DNA of 64,000 nt from Halostreptopolyspora alba (GTDB taxonomy: Bacteria > Actinomycetota > Actinomycetes > Streptosporangiales > Streptosporangiaceae). This document shows positions 8,342 to 14,436 of the stretch, piece by piece. A model generated the notes under the pieces. That model was not told the origin of the DNA, ran no database searches, and saw only the letters and a program-made list of their open reading frames with translations. The stretch lies in the NCBI GenBank assembly GCA_003725585.1, contig RJMB01000005.1, positions 164,107 to 228,106 on the forward strand. Direction: 5' to 3'. Position numbers and translations under genes: made by a program. Each line of letters begins with the position of its first letter. The first letter of the stretch is position 1.

Positions 8342-8755
8342 TCACTTCTCGTGCATCCAGGCGATCGTGATGCGCATTTCGCTGAATCGCCAGCCCTCCG
8401 GGGTCCGCGCGACGGCGCAGGCCACTCGCAGGCCGCTTGTCCGGTGAGGTGGTTCGCCGTCGCGGTAGAAGTACACGAGCTGGTTCGCTGTGGCCTCCGC
8501 GTGGTCACCGTCAACATGCACCAACACGTCACCGTGCACGTGTTGGGTGTGCTCTCCCTCGACCCGGCTTCGCTTCAGGTGGGCGCTCACCTCGTCGAGG
8601 CCGCGCAGCTCGCCGCCGCGCGGTGAGCGCACCACGATGTCGTCGTGGTAGACGGTCGGGGCGTCCTCGTGGCGGCATTCGTCCAGCAGGTTGGCCAGGC
8701 GAGCGAACAGTTCGGTGATCTCGACGCGGTCGGCGGTCGGTGCGGCAACGGACAC
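8342..8755 (-). CDS. SnoaL-like domain protein
   Basis: 137 aa, a single nuclear-transport-factor-2/SnoaL-type alpha+beta barrel: an N-terminal helix pair (RVEITELFARLANLLDECR), then DDIVVRSPRGGELRGLDEVSAHL and a C-terminal antiparallel sheet ending GWRFSEMRITIAWMHEK. These fold into small enzymes (cyclases, dehydratases) or ligand binders; function cannot be assigned. The start is the GTG at 8755, preceded by AAAGGAG; the frame is open beyond it but runs into the operator region. It is divergent from a MarR gene and should be under its control. Confidence 0.8.
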   Translation of the reverse strand: MSVAAPTADRVEITELFARLANLLDECRHEDAPTVYHDDIVVRSPRGGELRGLDEVSAHLKRSRVEGEHTQHVHGDVLVHVDGDHAEATANQLVYFYRDGEPPHRTSGLRVACAVARTPEGWRFSEMRITIAWMHEK

Positions 8756-8781
8756 GGTGGCTCCTTTGATGGTCACTCCAA

Positions 8782-8798
8782 TGTTGGTTGGACCAACA
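8782..8798. promoter_or_regulatory. MarR operator 1
   Basis: Perfect inverted repeat TGTTGGT-TGG-ACCAACA in the divergent SnoaL/MarR intergenic region. Confidence 0.8.
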
Positions 8799-8808
8799 CT
8801 ATGAAAAA

Positions 8809-8827
8809 ATGTTGGTATTGCCAACAT
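8809..8827. promoter_or_regulatory. MarR operator 2
   Basis: Perfect inverted repeat ATGTTGG-TATTG-CCAACAT, ten bases after the first operator and sharing its TGTTGG half-site. It ends eight bases before the MarR start codon, so bound protein would block its own transcription. Confidence 0.8.
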
Positions 8828-8834
8828 CGGTAGA

Positions 8835-9284
8835 GTGATCATCGTGAGCGAGATCCCGGAGCGTTTGGCAGTGAAGCCGAGCTGGCTGATCACCCAGCTG
8901 GCTGTGCACGCCCGCCGGCTGGTGTTCGACGGTTTCACCGCCGCGGGCGCGCGCGGGTACCACTACCGCATTCTGGCGGCACTGCACGAGTTCGGGCCCG
9001 CGAGCCAGGCAGAGCTTGGCCGCCGGTGCCGCATCGACCGCAGTGACCTCGTGGCCGCCGTCAACGAACTGGTCGAGCAGGGCTTCGTCGACCGGTCTCC
9101 GGACCCGAACCATGGACGGCGCAATAGAGTGACCCTCACCGGGGACGGTGCCCGGCAGCTGCGGCGCATGGACGAAGTGCTCGACCAGGTGCAGGACGAC
9201 CTGCTCGAACCGCTGTCAGACGAGGAACGGCGGACTCTGACCCGCCTGCTCAGCCGGGCGCTCGCCCAGCACGAACCGGACTGA
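8835..9284 (+). CDS. MarR-family transcriptional regulator
   Basis: 149 aa with the winged helix-turn-helix in the middle: ILAALHEFGPASQAELGRRCRIDRSDLVAAVNELVEQGFVDRS is visible in parts, then the wing DPNHGRRNRVTLT. The N-terminal and C-terminal helices form the dimer interface. Expected to repress itself and the divergent SnoaL-like gene through the two TGTTGG operators. Start could be GTG 8835 or GTG 8844; neither has a strong ribosome binding site. Confidence 0.9.
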   Translation: MIIVSEIPERLAVKPSWLITQLAVHARRLVFDGFTAAGARGYHYRILAALHEFGPASQAELGRRCRIDRSDLVAAVNELVEQGFVDRSPDPNHGRRNRVTLTGDGARQLRRMDEVLDQVQDDLLEPLSDEERRTLTRLLSRALAQHEPD

Positions 9285-9663
9285 TCGCCGTTCTCACCCG
9301 CCCCTGGACGGGCGTCGTGTGGCGCGGCCCCTTCGAGGGCTAACCCCGGAGACCCTCGCACGGGTGCTCGCTCGGCCGAGCGCGGCCGGCGAGGGCGTTC
9401 CACAGTTCGTCATCGACCCCGCTTGGTGGAGGACCTCCAGCGCGCGGCACCGGCCGACGAAGACGCCTGAACCTCTGGTGTCACACGGAAAACGGGGGTC
9501 ACTAACGCAGCCCGATACCCGATTCCGCAGTAGGTCAGCACCACGATCGCCCGATATCGGCACCGATACCGGTATCGGGTGCGGCGATACCACCACCCCG
9601 GATCGGTGGCGGCCACCCGCCGGCTCCACCATCCTGGAACCACCCGAGAACGAAGGAGCCCTC
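9285..9663. other. Intergenic region with gene relic and operator-like palindromes
   Basis: About 380 bases before the DUF6879 block. At about 9428-9472 a strongly codon-biased stretch ends in LVEDLQRAAPADEDA and a stop, with no intact upstream frame; it looks like the 3' end of a lost gene. Further right lie several copies of CCGATA (see 9511-9578). No intact gene seen. Confidence 0.5.
9551..9578. promoter_or_regulatory. Tandem palindromes CCGATATCGG and CCGATACCGGTATCGG
   Basis: A perfect 10-bp palindrome (9551-9560) and a perfect 16-bp palindrome (9563-9578) two bases apart, sharing the half-site CCGATA; related copies lie at 9511-9527 and 9584-9591. They sit about 90 bases before the 9664 gene and are likely operators of this small operon, perhaps for the encoded Scr1-type regulator. 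Confidence 0.6.
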
Positions 9664-9864
9664 ATGAAACTGCGCAAGCTCGGCACCACCTCTCAAGGCA
9701 GCGGCTGCCCCACCCTTTACGAGACCGACACCGGCGACATCATCGTTCAAGGTGACCGACTCACCGACCCCGAGGCCCGAACCCAGGTGGAGGACGTGCT
9801 GCCCGGTGAGGAGTTCGTCATCATCCCCCGCGAACTGCTGACCCGCTTTACCCCCAAGGAGTAG
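9664..9864 (+). CDS. Small conserved-type hypothetical protein
   Basis: 66 aa, acidic, beta-rich in appearance (TLYETDTGDIIVQGDRLTD, EEFVIIPRELL). ATG at 9664 has a strong AAGGAG site; the longer open frame upstream covers operator DNA and is not credible. I do not recognise a domain with certainty; small proteins like this commonly sit immediately before DUF6879 genes in actinobacteria. First gene of a three-gene coupled operon. Confidence 0.75.
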   Translation: MKLRKLGTTSQGSGCPTLYETDTGDIIVQGDRLTDPEARTQVEDVLPGEEFVIIPRELLTRFTPKE

Positions 9865-9868
9865 CCCG

Positions 9869-10399
9869 TTGGCCGACCTCATCTCACCCGGCCCCGACCT
9901 CGATGCCCTGTTCACCGGCTACCGGCACACCGCCTGGCGGCTGGAGACCCGCACCTCCTACGGCGTCGCCGAAGAAGACAAGCCTTACCAGCAGTGGCTC
10001 GCCGGCCGCGATCCCGGGATCGAGTGGTTCCGGCCGTGGCTGGACATGGTGCGCGGTGAGACTGTCAAGGGCAAGCGGATGGAGCGGGTGCGCATCATCG
10101 ACGACCCGCCCTCGGACTATCTGCGGTGGGAGCTGTGGGGAACCCCTTACAACCTCGCCGTTGGTGAGGACATCCGCTACCTGCCGCGCGATCACCCCGT
10201 GGTCGCCGAACTGCCCGGCCACGACTTCTGGCTGTTCGACAGCGCAACCGTCGCGCACCTGGCATTCGATGGAGACCGGTTCCTCGGCGTCACACTCGAC
10301 ACCGACCCGGCCACCGTAGTCGAGCACGCCCAGGCCCGCGACGCGGCGTGGCACCATGCGCTCACCTACACCGAGTACATGGGCACCCGTATTCGATGA
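9869..10399 (+). CDS. DUF6879 family protein
   Basis: 176 aa with the features of the DUF6879 family: an N-terminal FTGYRHTAWRLETRTSYGV segment, then KGKRMERVRIIDDPPSDYLRWEL, and the late HDFWLFDS strand. The family is frequent beside Scr1/DUF397-type genes; biochemical role unknown. Start is TTG 9869, seven bases after AAGGAG. Its stop overlaps the next ATG (ATGA at 10396-10399), so translation is coupled to the regulator. Confidence 0.85.
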   Translation: MADLISPGPDLDALFTGYRHTAWRLETRTSYGVAEEDKPYQQWLAGRDPGIEWFRPWLDMVRGETVKGKRMERVRIIDDPPSDYLRWELWGTPYNLAVGEDIRYLPRDHPVVAELPGHDFWLFDSATVAHLAFDGDRFLGVTLDTDPATVVEHAQARDAAWHHALTYTEYMGTRIR

Positions 10400-10991
10400 G
10401 CGACTACCAGAAAGCCCGCCAAGCCCTCGGTGTTCGCCTGCGGGAACTGCGCACCGAGGCAGGGCTGTCTGGCCGCGAACTGGCCCACCGCATCGGCTGG
10501 CCGCCGTCGAAGATCTCGAAGCTGGAGCACGGCAACCAGACCGCCAGCAGCGATGACCTCACCGCCTGGGCGAAGGGGTGCGGCGCGCCCGAGGTGGCCG
10601 GCGAACTGGCCGCGCATCGTCGCGCCATGGAGACCCACTACACGAGCTGGAGGCGCCAGTTGGCGACCGGAACCCGCGCGCGCCAACAGTCCTTCGGCGA
10701 CGTCGAGCAGCAGTCCAGCCTGATCCAGGCGTTCGAGTCGGCCTGCGTCCCCGGGCTGCTGCAAACCCCCGACTACGCCCGCCACATGCTCACCCGCACC
10801 ATCGAGCTGCACGGCGCCCCCGACGACGTCGAGGAAGGCGTGCGGGCGCGCGTCCAGCGCCAACAGGTCCTCTACGATCCCCGCCGCCACTTCGAGGTGC
10901 TGCTGTGGGAGCCCGCTCTGCGAATGCTGATCTGCCCGCCAATCTCCTCCGCAAGGGCGCGCGGGGAATCATCGACGGCATCCCGCACTGA
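10396..10991 (+). pseudogene. Truncated Scr1-type XRE regulator (HTH plus half of DUF5753)
   Basis: The helix-turn-helix (LRELRTEAGLSGRELAHRIG, PPSKISKLEHGNQT) and the first half of the DUF5753 sensor domain (LIQAFESACVPGLLQTPDYA, VRARVQRQQVLYD) are intact. Homology stops after LLWEPALRMLICPP at about 10940. From there the original frame runs into unrelated sequence, while the +1 frame carries a plausible tail (NLLRKGARGIIDGIPH) ending at a TGA at 10989-10991. An internal, out-of-frame deletion is the simplest reading. The original frame is open to 11301 and would give a chimera with the membrane protein below. Confidence 0.75.
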
Positions 10992-11007
10992 CTCCATGAG
11001 GAGCACA

Positions 11008-11301
11008 ATGGTTGCCATGCACCATCCCCCGCACGCCACTACTCGTCCCCGTTCGGCTGCCGCGGTCGCCTCTCTTGCCCTGGGCATCCTCGGCGTACTG
11101 GCAACCCCGGCGTTCGGGCTGTTCACTCTGCTGCCGGCCCTGGCTGCTCTGACCGGTGCCTACGGACTTCGCACCACCCACACGCACCAGCTACGCGGCC
11201 GCGGCATGGCCCTGTGGGGATTCTGGCTCGGAGTCGCGTTCTTCCTGCTCAATGTGGGGTTGCTGATGCTGGCGGCGGTCGCGTCGCGCATGGGGTACTG
11301 A
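11008..11301 (+). CDS. Small DUF4190-like membrane protein
   Basis: 97 aa with two hydrophobic hairpin segments (ASLALGILGVLATPAFGLFTL... about 21-47 and MALWGFWLGVAFFLLNVGLLML about 67-88) and a GLRTTHTHQLRGRGMALWG stretch between them, the pattern of DUF4190-type proteins. ATG at 11008 lies four bases after AGGAG. It is in frame with the truncated regulator upstream, so both an independent product and a fusion are possible. Function unknown. Confidence 0.7.
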   Translation: MVAMHHPPHATTRPRSAAAVASLALGILGVLATPAFGLFTLLPALAALTGAYGLRTTHTHQLRGRGMALWGFWLGVAFFLLNVGLLMLAAVASRMGY

Positions 11302-11349
11302 CTCCCGGACACACGAAGAACGTCTCCGCCCACCACCAGGTGAGCGGGC
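11299..11349 (+). repeat. Repeat copy 1 with terminator-like hairpin
   Basis: Begins exactly at the stop codon of the 11008 gene: TGACTCCCGGACACACGA, then a GC-rich imperfect hairpin (CCGCCCACC...AGGTGAGCGGG). A related copy starts exactly 600 bases later, also at a stop codon. Confidence 0.7.
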
Positions 11350-11350
11350 T

Positions 11351-11542
11351 ATGACTCATTGCCGGATCCGACCAAAGCACTGAAGGCGCATCGAGGACCC
11401 ACCCACCTACTACACCGTCAAGTGTCCATGCGGTGCCCACCAGCGGCAGATACACCTGAGCCCGTCGAACCCGAACTACTGGCATCAAGCCGTGCGCTGG
11501 GCGACGAGTCGCTGCCCGCCTGAGCGGAAGGAGGAGTCGTGA
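11351..11542 (+). pseudogene. Small Cys-containing ORF broken by an in-frame TGA
   Basis: ATG 11351 has AGGTGA upstream and reads MTHCRIRPKH, then a TGA (11381-11383), then continues in the same frame with codon-biased sequence RRIEDPPTYYTVKCPCGAHQ and a final TSRCPPERKEES. The CPCG...RCP pattern looks like a small zinc-ribbon-type protein. The TGA could be a mutated Trp codon. Its end overlaps the start of the next gene (GTGA at 11539-11542), the usual arrangement for coupled genes. Confidence 0.55.
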
Positions 11543-11901
11543 GCGAGAGAGACGCCACTCAGCTCTCCCCGCAGTTTGGGCTGTCCATGCTTCCCAGGAC
11601 GAATCGTGAGGACGTACACGCTCACGGCGAGCGAGTGATGCAGGAGCTTCTCAAGCTGGAGCGGTGCAACAGCGATTTCAGCGACTCGGCGGTCAGCACC
11701 GATGCCGAGCAGAGCACGATCACAGTGGACCTGCTGATATTCGGTCTCGTCGAGCCGACCGCAGTACTCGAGCGTGCCTTGGCCATCATTCGTACTGCGG
11801 CGCACGCCGCCGGAGGAGCTACACCGGTATGGCCATCAGTAGTGAGTGACCAGCCGGACCAGGTTCGGATGGAAAAGACATACGACCTTACTCCTGCTTG
11901 A
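11539..11901 (+). CDS. Hypothetical protein
   Basis: 120 aa, no recognised domain. The middle is regular alternating beta/alpha sequence (ERVMQELLKLERCNSDF, STITVDLLIFGLVEPTAVLERALAIIRTAAHAAGG), resembling a small ferredoxin-like fold. GTG start with a strong GGAAGGAGGAG site. Overlaps the broken ORF upstream by four bases. Part of the accessory block next to tRNA-Ser. Confidence 0.7.
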   Translation: MSERDATQLSPQFGLSMLPRTNREDVHAHGERVMQELLKLERCNSDFSDSAVSTDAEQSTITVDLLIFGLVEPTAVLERALAIIRTAAHAAGGATPVWPSVVSDQPDQVRMEKTYDLTPA

Positions 11902-11949
11902 CTCCCAGACACACGAACAGCGTCCCCGTCACCCTTGAGGTGAGGGGGC
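11899..11949 (+). repeat. Repeat copy 2 with terminator-like hairpin
   Basis: Starts at the stop codon of the 11539 gene: TGACTCCCAGACACACGA, followed by the hairpin CCCCGTCACC-CTTGA-GGTGAGGGG. About four-fifths identical to the 11299 copy. Likely the terminator of the preceding gene. Confidence 0.7.
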
Positions 11950-11965
11950 GTTGTGCTGTGTGGGG

Positions 11966-12197
11966 CTACTCGACCGGGGGTGTCCTCCTCCGGGACCCGC
12001 TGGACATAGGCGGCCAGGGCAGCGCCGTCACCACCTCGCCGGTGTCGCCCTTGGACAGTCCGATCAATGGGGCCTCCTCGGTGGTGTCGGTGCCGGAGGC
12101 GGGGAGGCTGTCTCCCGGTGCGCGCGCGAAGGGGCTGCTGCAGCATGGTCTCGATGCGGGTCAGCCGGTCGAGCACCTCACGGTCGGTCGGCTCCAT
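11966..12197 (-). pseudogene. Small hypothetical gene with a +1 frameshift in a C4 run
   Basis: The first 22 codons read MEPTDREVLDRLTRIETML-QQ (ATG at 12197). After the C4 run at about 12131-12134 the coding signature moves to another frame (FARAPGDSLPASGTDTTEEA ... GDTGEVVTALPWPP) and ends at a TAG (11966-11968). Removing one C gives an uninterrupted 76-aa protein. Second gene of a pair, six bases after the 12204 gene. Could be a real lesion or a homopolymer error. Confidence 0.65.
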
Positions 12198-12203
12198 GAC
12201 GGC

Positions 12204-12464
12204 CTACAGCTCTCGTAGCGGCTGCACGGTGGCGAAGCTGGCGTCCCGCAGCTCAGTCGCCGCGGCGGTCGACGTCTCTTGGGCGAACTGGAAGACAAGC
12301 TCGCCGGTGCCGGTGACGACGCAGCGCTCGGTGACCGTGTGGCTGGTGGCGCCGAAGACACCCACGACCGTGTGCTCCTGGCCCAGCGTGATCACCTGGC
12401 GGAACCGCATCTCCTGGATGTCGCGCACCCCGACCCCGGCCGCGGAGGCGAATACAGCGATCAT
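12204..12464 (-). CDS. Hypothetical protein
   Basis: 86 aa, unrecognised. Mostly hydrophobic/beta residues (MIAVFASAAGVGVRDIQEM, HTVVGVFGATSHTV, GELVFQFAQETSTAA), possibly a small beta-sandwich. It precedes a frameshifted small gene by six bases and lies just past the tRNA-Ser terminator. Start ATG 12464 has no strong ribosome binding site. Confidence 0.55.
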   Translation of the reverse strand: MIAVFASAAGVGVRDIQEMRFRQVITLGQEHTVVGVFGATSHTVTERCVVTGTGELVFQFAQETSTAAATELRDASFATVQPLREL

Positions 12465-12532
12465 TCCGCGTTCGTCCGGGGCGGCGCCGGGTGATGCTCC
12501 GCGAACCGATTGGACTCACACAGCCGTCGTGA

Positions 12533-12572
12533 GCAAACAAAAGGGGCCTCGGCCGAATCACCGAAGCCCCTT
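12533..12572 (-). terminator. Intrinsic terminator of tRNA-Ser
   Basis: Read on the minus strand: AAGGGGCTTCGG, loop, CCGAGGCCCCTT (one G-U/mismatch), then TTTTGTTTG. A textbook hairpin and T-tract nine bases after the tRNA 3' end. Confidence 0.85.
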
Positions 12573-12581
12573 CTCACCAGG

Positions 12582-12668
12582 CGGAGGATGAGGGATTTGA
12601 ACCCTCGAAGGGGTTGCCCCCTAACCGCATTAGCAGTGCGGCGCCCTAGGCCACTAGGCGAATCCTCC
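12582..12668 (-). tRNA. tRNA-Ser(GCU)
   Basis: An 87-base class II tRNA. The acceptor stem GGAGGAT (12668-12662) pairs with ATCCTCC (12589-12583) with discriminator G; the anticodon loop CTGCTAA carries GCT, reading AGC/AGU serine codons. There is a long variable arm (around GGGGGCAACCCC) and a normal T-loop GGTTCAAATCC. The CCA end is not encoded. Its 3' end faces the accessory block at 9.3-12.5 kb, where tRNA-targeted elements would insert. Confidence 0.95.
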
Positions 12669-12746
12669 TGGTGCGACAACAGTACCGACCGTGGGGCACG
12701 GGCGCAAAGCGGTTCTCCCGCTCGTGGCGCGGCTGACGCGGTGTGT

Positions 12747-12791
12747 GGGCCACCCGGAGGCCGTCGCTGTGGGACGGCCTCCGGGTGGCCC
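12747..12791. terminator. Strong 19-bp hairpin
   Basis: GGGCCACCCGGAGGCCGTC (12747-12765) pairs perfectly with 12773-12791, 7-base loop. Lies downstream of the PPOX gene (minus strand) and upstream of tRNA-Ser; most likely the PPOX terminator. Confidence 0.8.
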
Positions 12792-12799
12792 GAGCGGGG

Positions 12800-12825
12800 A
12801 CCCGCACCCCAACGCGGGTGCGGGT
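12800..12825. terminator. Second hairpin downstream of PPOX gene
   Basis: ACCCGCACCC pairs perfectly with GGGTGCGGGT, loop CAACGC, between the PPOX stop and the 19-bp hairpin; a tandem terminator. Confidence 0.6.
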
Positions 12826-12854
12826 GTGGGCGGGCCGGTGCCGGCTCGCCCTCG

Positions 12855-13289
12855 TCAGGCCACGTCGCGGGCGTCCAGGTCGAACGCGCCGCCTTCGACA
12901 CCCCAGGTGAGCACGCGGCGCGGCCGGACGAGGATCCACGCCGGTTCGAATCGGAAGGGCGCGCCGAGCCGCCGGCCCAGCTTCTCCCCGCCCTCGATGT
13001 GGGCCTCGGCGACCCCGCGGATCTCCACACCGCGCGGCTCCCAGCCGTTGGTGGTTTCCACGTCGTCCACCACCAGGGACACGTCCGGCCGGGCGGCGGC
13101 GTTGCGGAACTTGGCGCTGCCCGCCATGCCGGAACCGGCGGCGCCGCCGATCACGATCCCGTCGGTGTCGGCGTCGTAGAAGAACCCGACCGGCCGTACC
13201 TGGGGGCGGCCGCGGGCGTCGGAGGTGGCGAACCTCCCCAGTAGCTGTTCGCCGAGATAGTCCAGCTCGGCGGTGGTGAAAACGCTCAT
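12855..13289 (-). CDS. PPOX-class (probably F420-dependent) flavin/deazaflavin enzyme
   Basis: 144 aa, a split beta-barrel of the pyridoxamine 5'-phosphate oxidase superfamily: GRFATSDARGRPQVRPVGFFYD at the N-terminus, GSAKFRNAAARPDVSLVVDDV in the middle and RGVEIRGVAEAH later. Length and motifs fit the small PPOX-class F420-dependent oxidoreductases of actinobacteria; F420 versus FMN cannot be settled by eye. ATG start at 13289. Probably monocistronic with two downstream hairpins. Confidence 0.82.
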   Translation of the reverse strand: MSVFTTAELDYLGEQLLGRFATSDARGRPQVRPVGFFYDADTDGIVIGGAAGSGMAGSAKFRNAAARPDVSLVVDDVETTNGWEPRGVEIRGVAEAHIEGGEKLGRRLGAPFRFEPAWILVRPRRVLTWGVEGGAFDLDARDVA

Positions 13290-13511
13290 GGGGCCAACCT
13301 GCCCGATCCGGGGGTGCGGAGGGAGTCCCTGTCATGGTCACCCTCCGGACCCGCCTGGAGCGTGGTATCGACCGGTGTCCGTGCCCGCGGGCACTGTCGG
13401 CGCCGGCCGGCGCGCTTCGGTTGACCGGCGACGCCCGTGTCCACCCGCTGCGGGGTTCGTCGAGACAGGGGAACGGCTTCTCGCCCACACGCCGGCCCGA
13501 GGCCGCCGACC

Positions 13512-14099
13512 TCAGGTGGTGGCGCGCTCGATGATGAGGTCGGCGTCGCGGCGGAGGCGGGCCACGGCACGGGAGATGGTGCTCTTGACGGTGCCGATGG
13601 TGACACCGAGCCGCTCCGCGATCTGCGCCTCGCTGAGATCCTGGTAGTAACGGAGGACGAGGGTCTCCCGCTGGCGGTCGGGCAGCCGCTCGATCGCGCG
13701 GTGCACCACGTCGTGGAGGTCGCTCTTCCAGGTGGGGTCGTCGACGCGCTGCTCGGGGATGTCGTTCGTGGGGTAGATGTCCAGCCTGCGGCGGCGCCAC
13801 TCCGAGATCTGGGTGTTGACCATCGCGCGGCGCACGTAGCCGTCTCGGGCGTTCGGGTTGCTGATCCGGTCCCAGGCGAAGAACGTCTTGACCAGCGCGG
13901 CCTGTAGCAGGTCCTCGGCGTCGGAAGGGTTGTTCGTCAATGACTGGGCCATGCGCAGGAGCGCGGGGCCGCGTTCGGTCACGTAACGCGAGAACTCCGC
14001 GTACCTGGATTGGCGCGTTGTTTCGGTCACAGAACCACCGACCCGCATCGCCGTTACTGGACGCGCTGGCCGCGCTCCACGGGGTGTGTCATCGGACAC
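13512..14099 (-). CDS. ECF RNA polymerase sigma factor (SigE-family type)
   Basis: 195 aa. Region 2 is visible as ALLRMAQSLTNNPSDAEDLLQAALVKTFFAWDRI, region 4 as RLPDRQRETLVLRYYQDLSEAQIAERLGVTIGTVKSTISRAVARLR (both in part). It matches the actinobacterial SigE-fam group. The first 20-odd residues (Arg/Pro rich) are doubtful: an internal GTG at 14030 also gives a complete sigma factor. No anti-sigma factor gene adjoins it, which is usual for some of this group. Confidence 0.88.
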   Translation of the reverse strand: MSDDTPRGARPARPVTAMRVGGSVTETTRQSRYAEFSRYVTERGPALLRMAQSLTNNPSDAEDLLQAALVKTFFAWDRISNPNARDGYVRRAMVNTQISEWRRRRLDIYPTNDIPEQRVDDPTWKSDLHDVVHRAIERLPDRQRETLVLRYYQDLSEAQIAERLGVTIGTVKSTISRAVARLRRDADLIIERATT

Positions 14100-14436
14100 G
14101 CAATCGCCCTTGTGGTCACTGTTGCCTGGGAAAAGTAATCATTAGCCCTGATCTCGCTCATCTTCTGCCCAAAAGCACCATTCGGGGAGAATCCACTGAG
14201 GTGTGGAAGTACCAAACTCCCGCCCATCCACTATCCGAAATCCGGTTGCGTATCACGCTTCACGCTCGCCGCCTCGCGGCGCGGGAGACGCCCACAGGCT
14301 GTGGATCTCTCAGGTGAGGCGCCCCGCGGGAGGGGAACGTAGCCGGGACGGGATCCGGCGAGCGTGGCGCGGGGCCGGCCGTGCGAAGCGCCCCCGGAAA
14401 GCGGGACGTACACACCAACAAAGGGCGGGAGGGTCG
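14100..14436. other. Long leader region with hairpin
   Basis: 337 bases between the divergent sigma gene and the 14437 gene. A stable hairpin GAGA-CGC-CCACAG-G-CTGTGG-A-TCTC lies at 14285-14309, inside GGGAGAC...CTCTCAGG, about 130 bases before the start codon. I could not match it to a known riboswitch. No other gene is visible. Confidence 0.45.

Noticed and set aside
9328..9339. 12-base match CCCCTTCGAGGG to the tRNA-Ser T-arm region as a possible att site
   Set aside because: Short, near-palindromic and in inverted orientation relative to the tRNA; chance match most likely.
9319..9663. N-terminal extension of the 9664 gene (open frame from 9319)
   Set aside because: The strong AAGGAG site before ATG 9664 and palindromic operators inside the extension argue against it.
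14281..14315. Glycine-riboswitch-like edges (GGGAGA ... CTCTCAGG)
   Set aside because: The conserved glycine-binding core is absent between them; only a simple hairpin.
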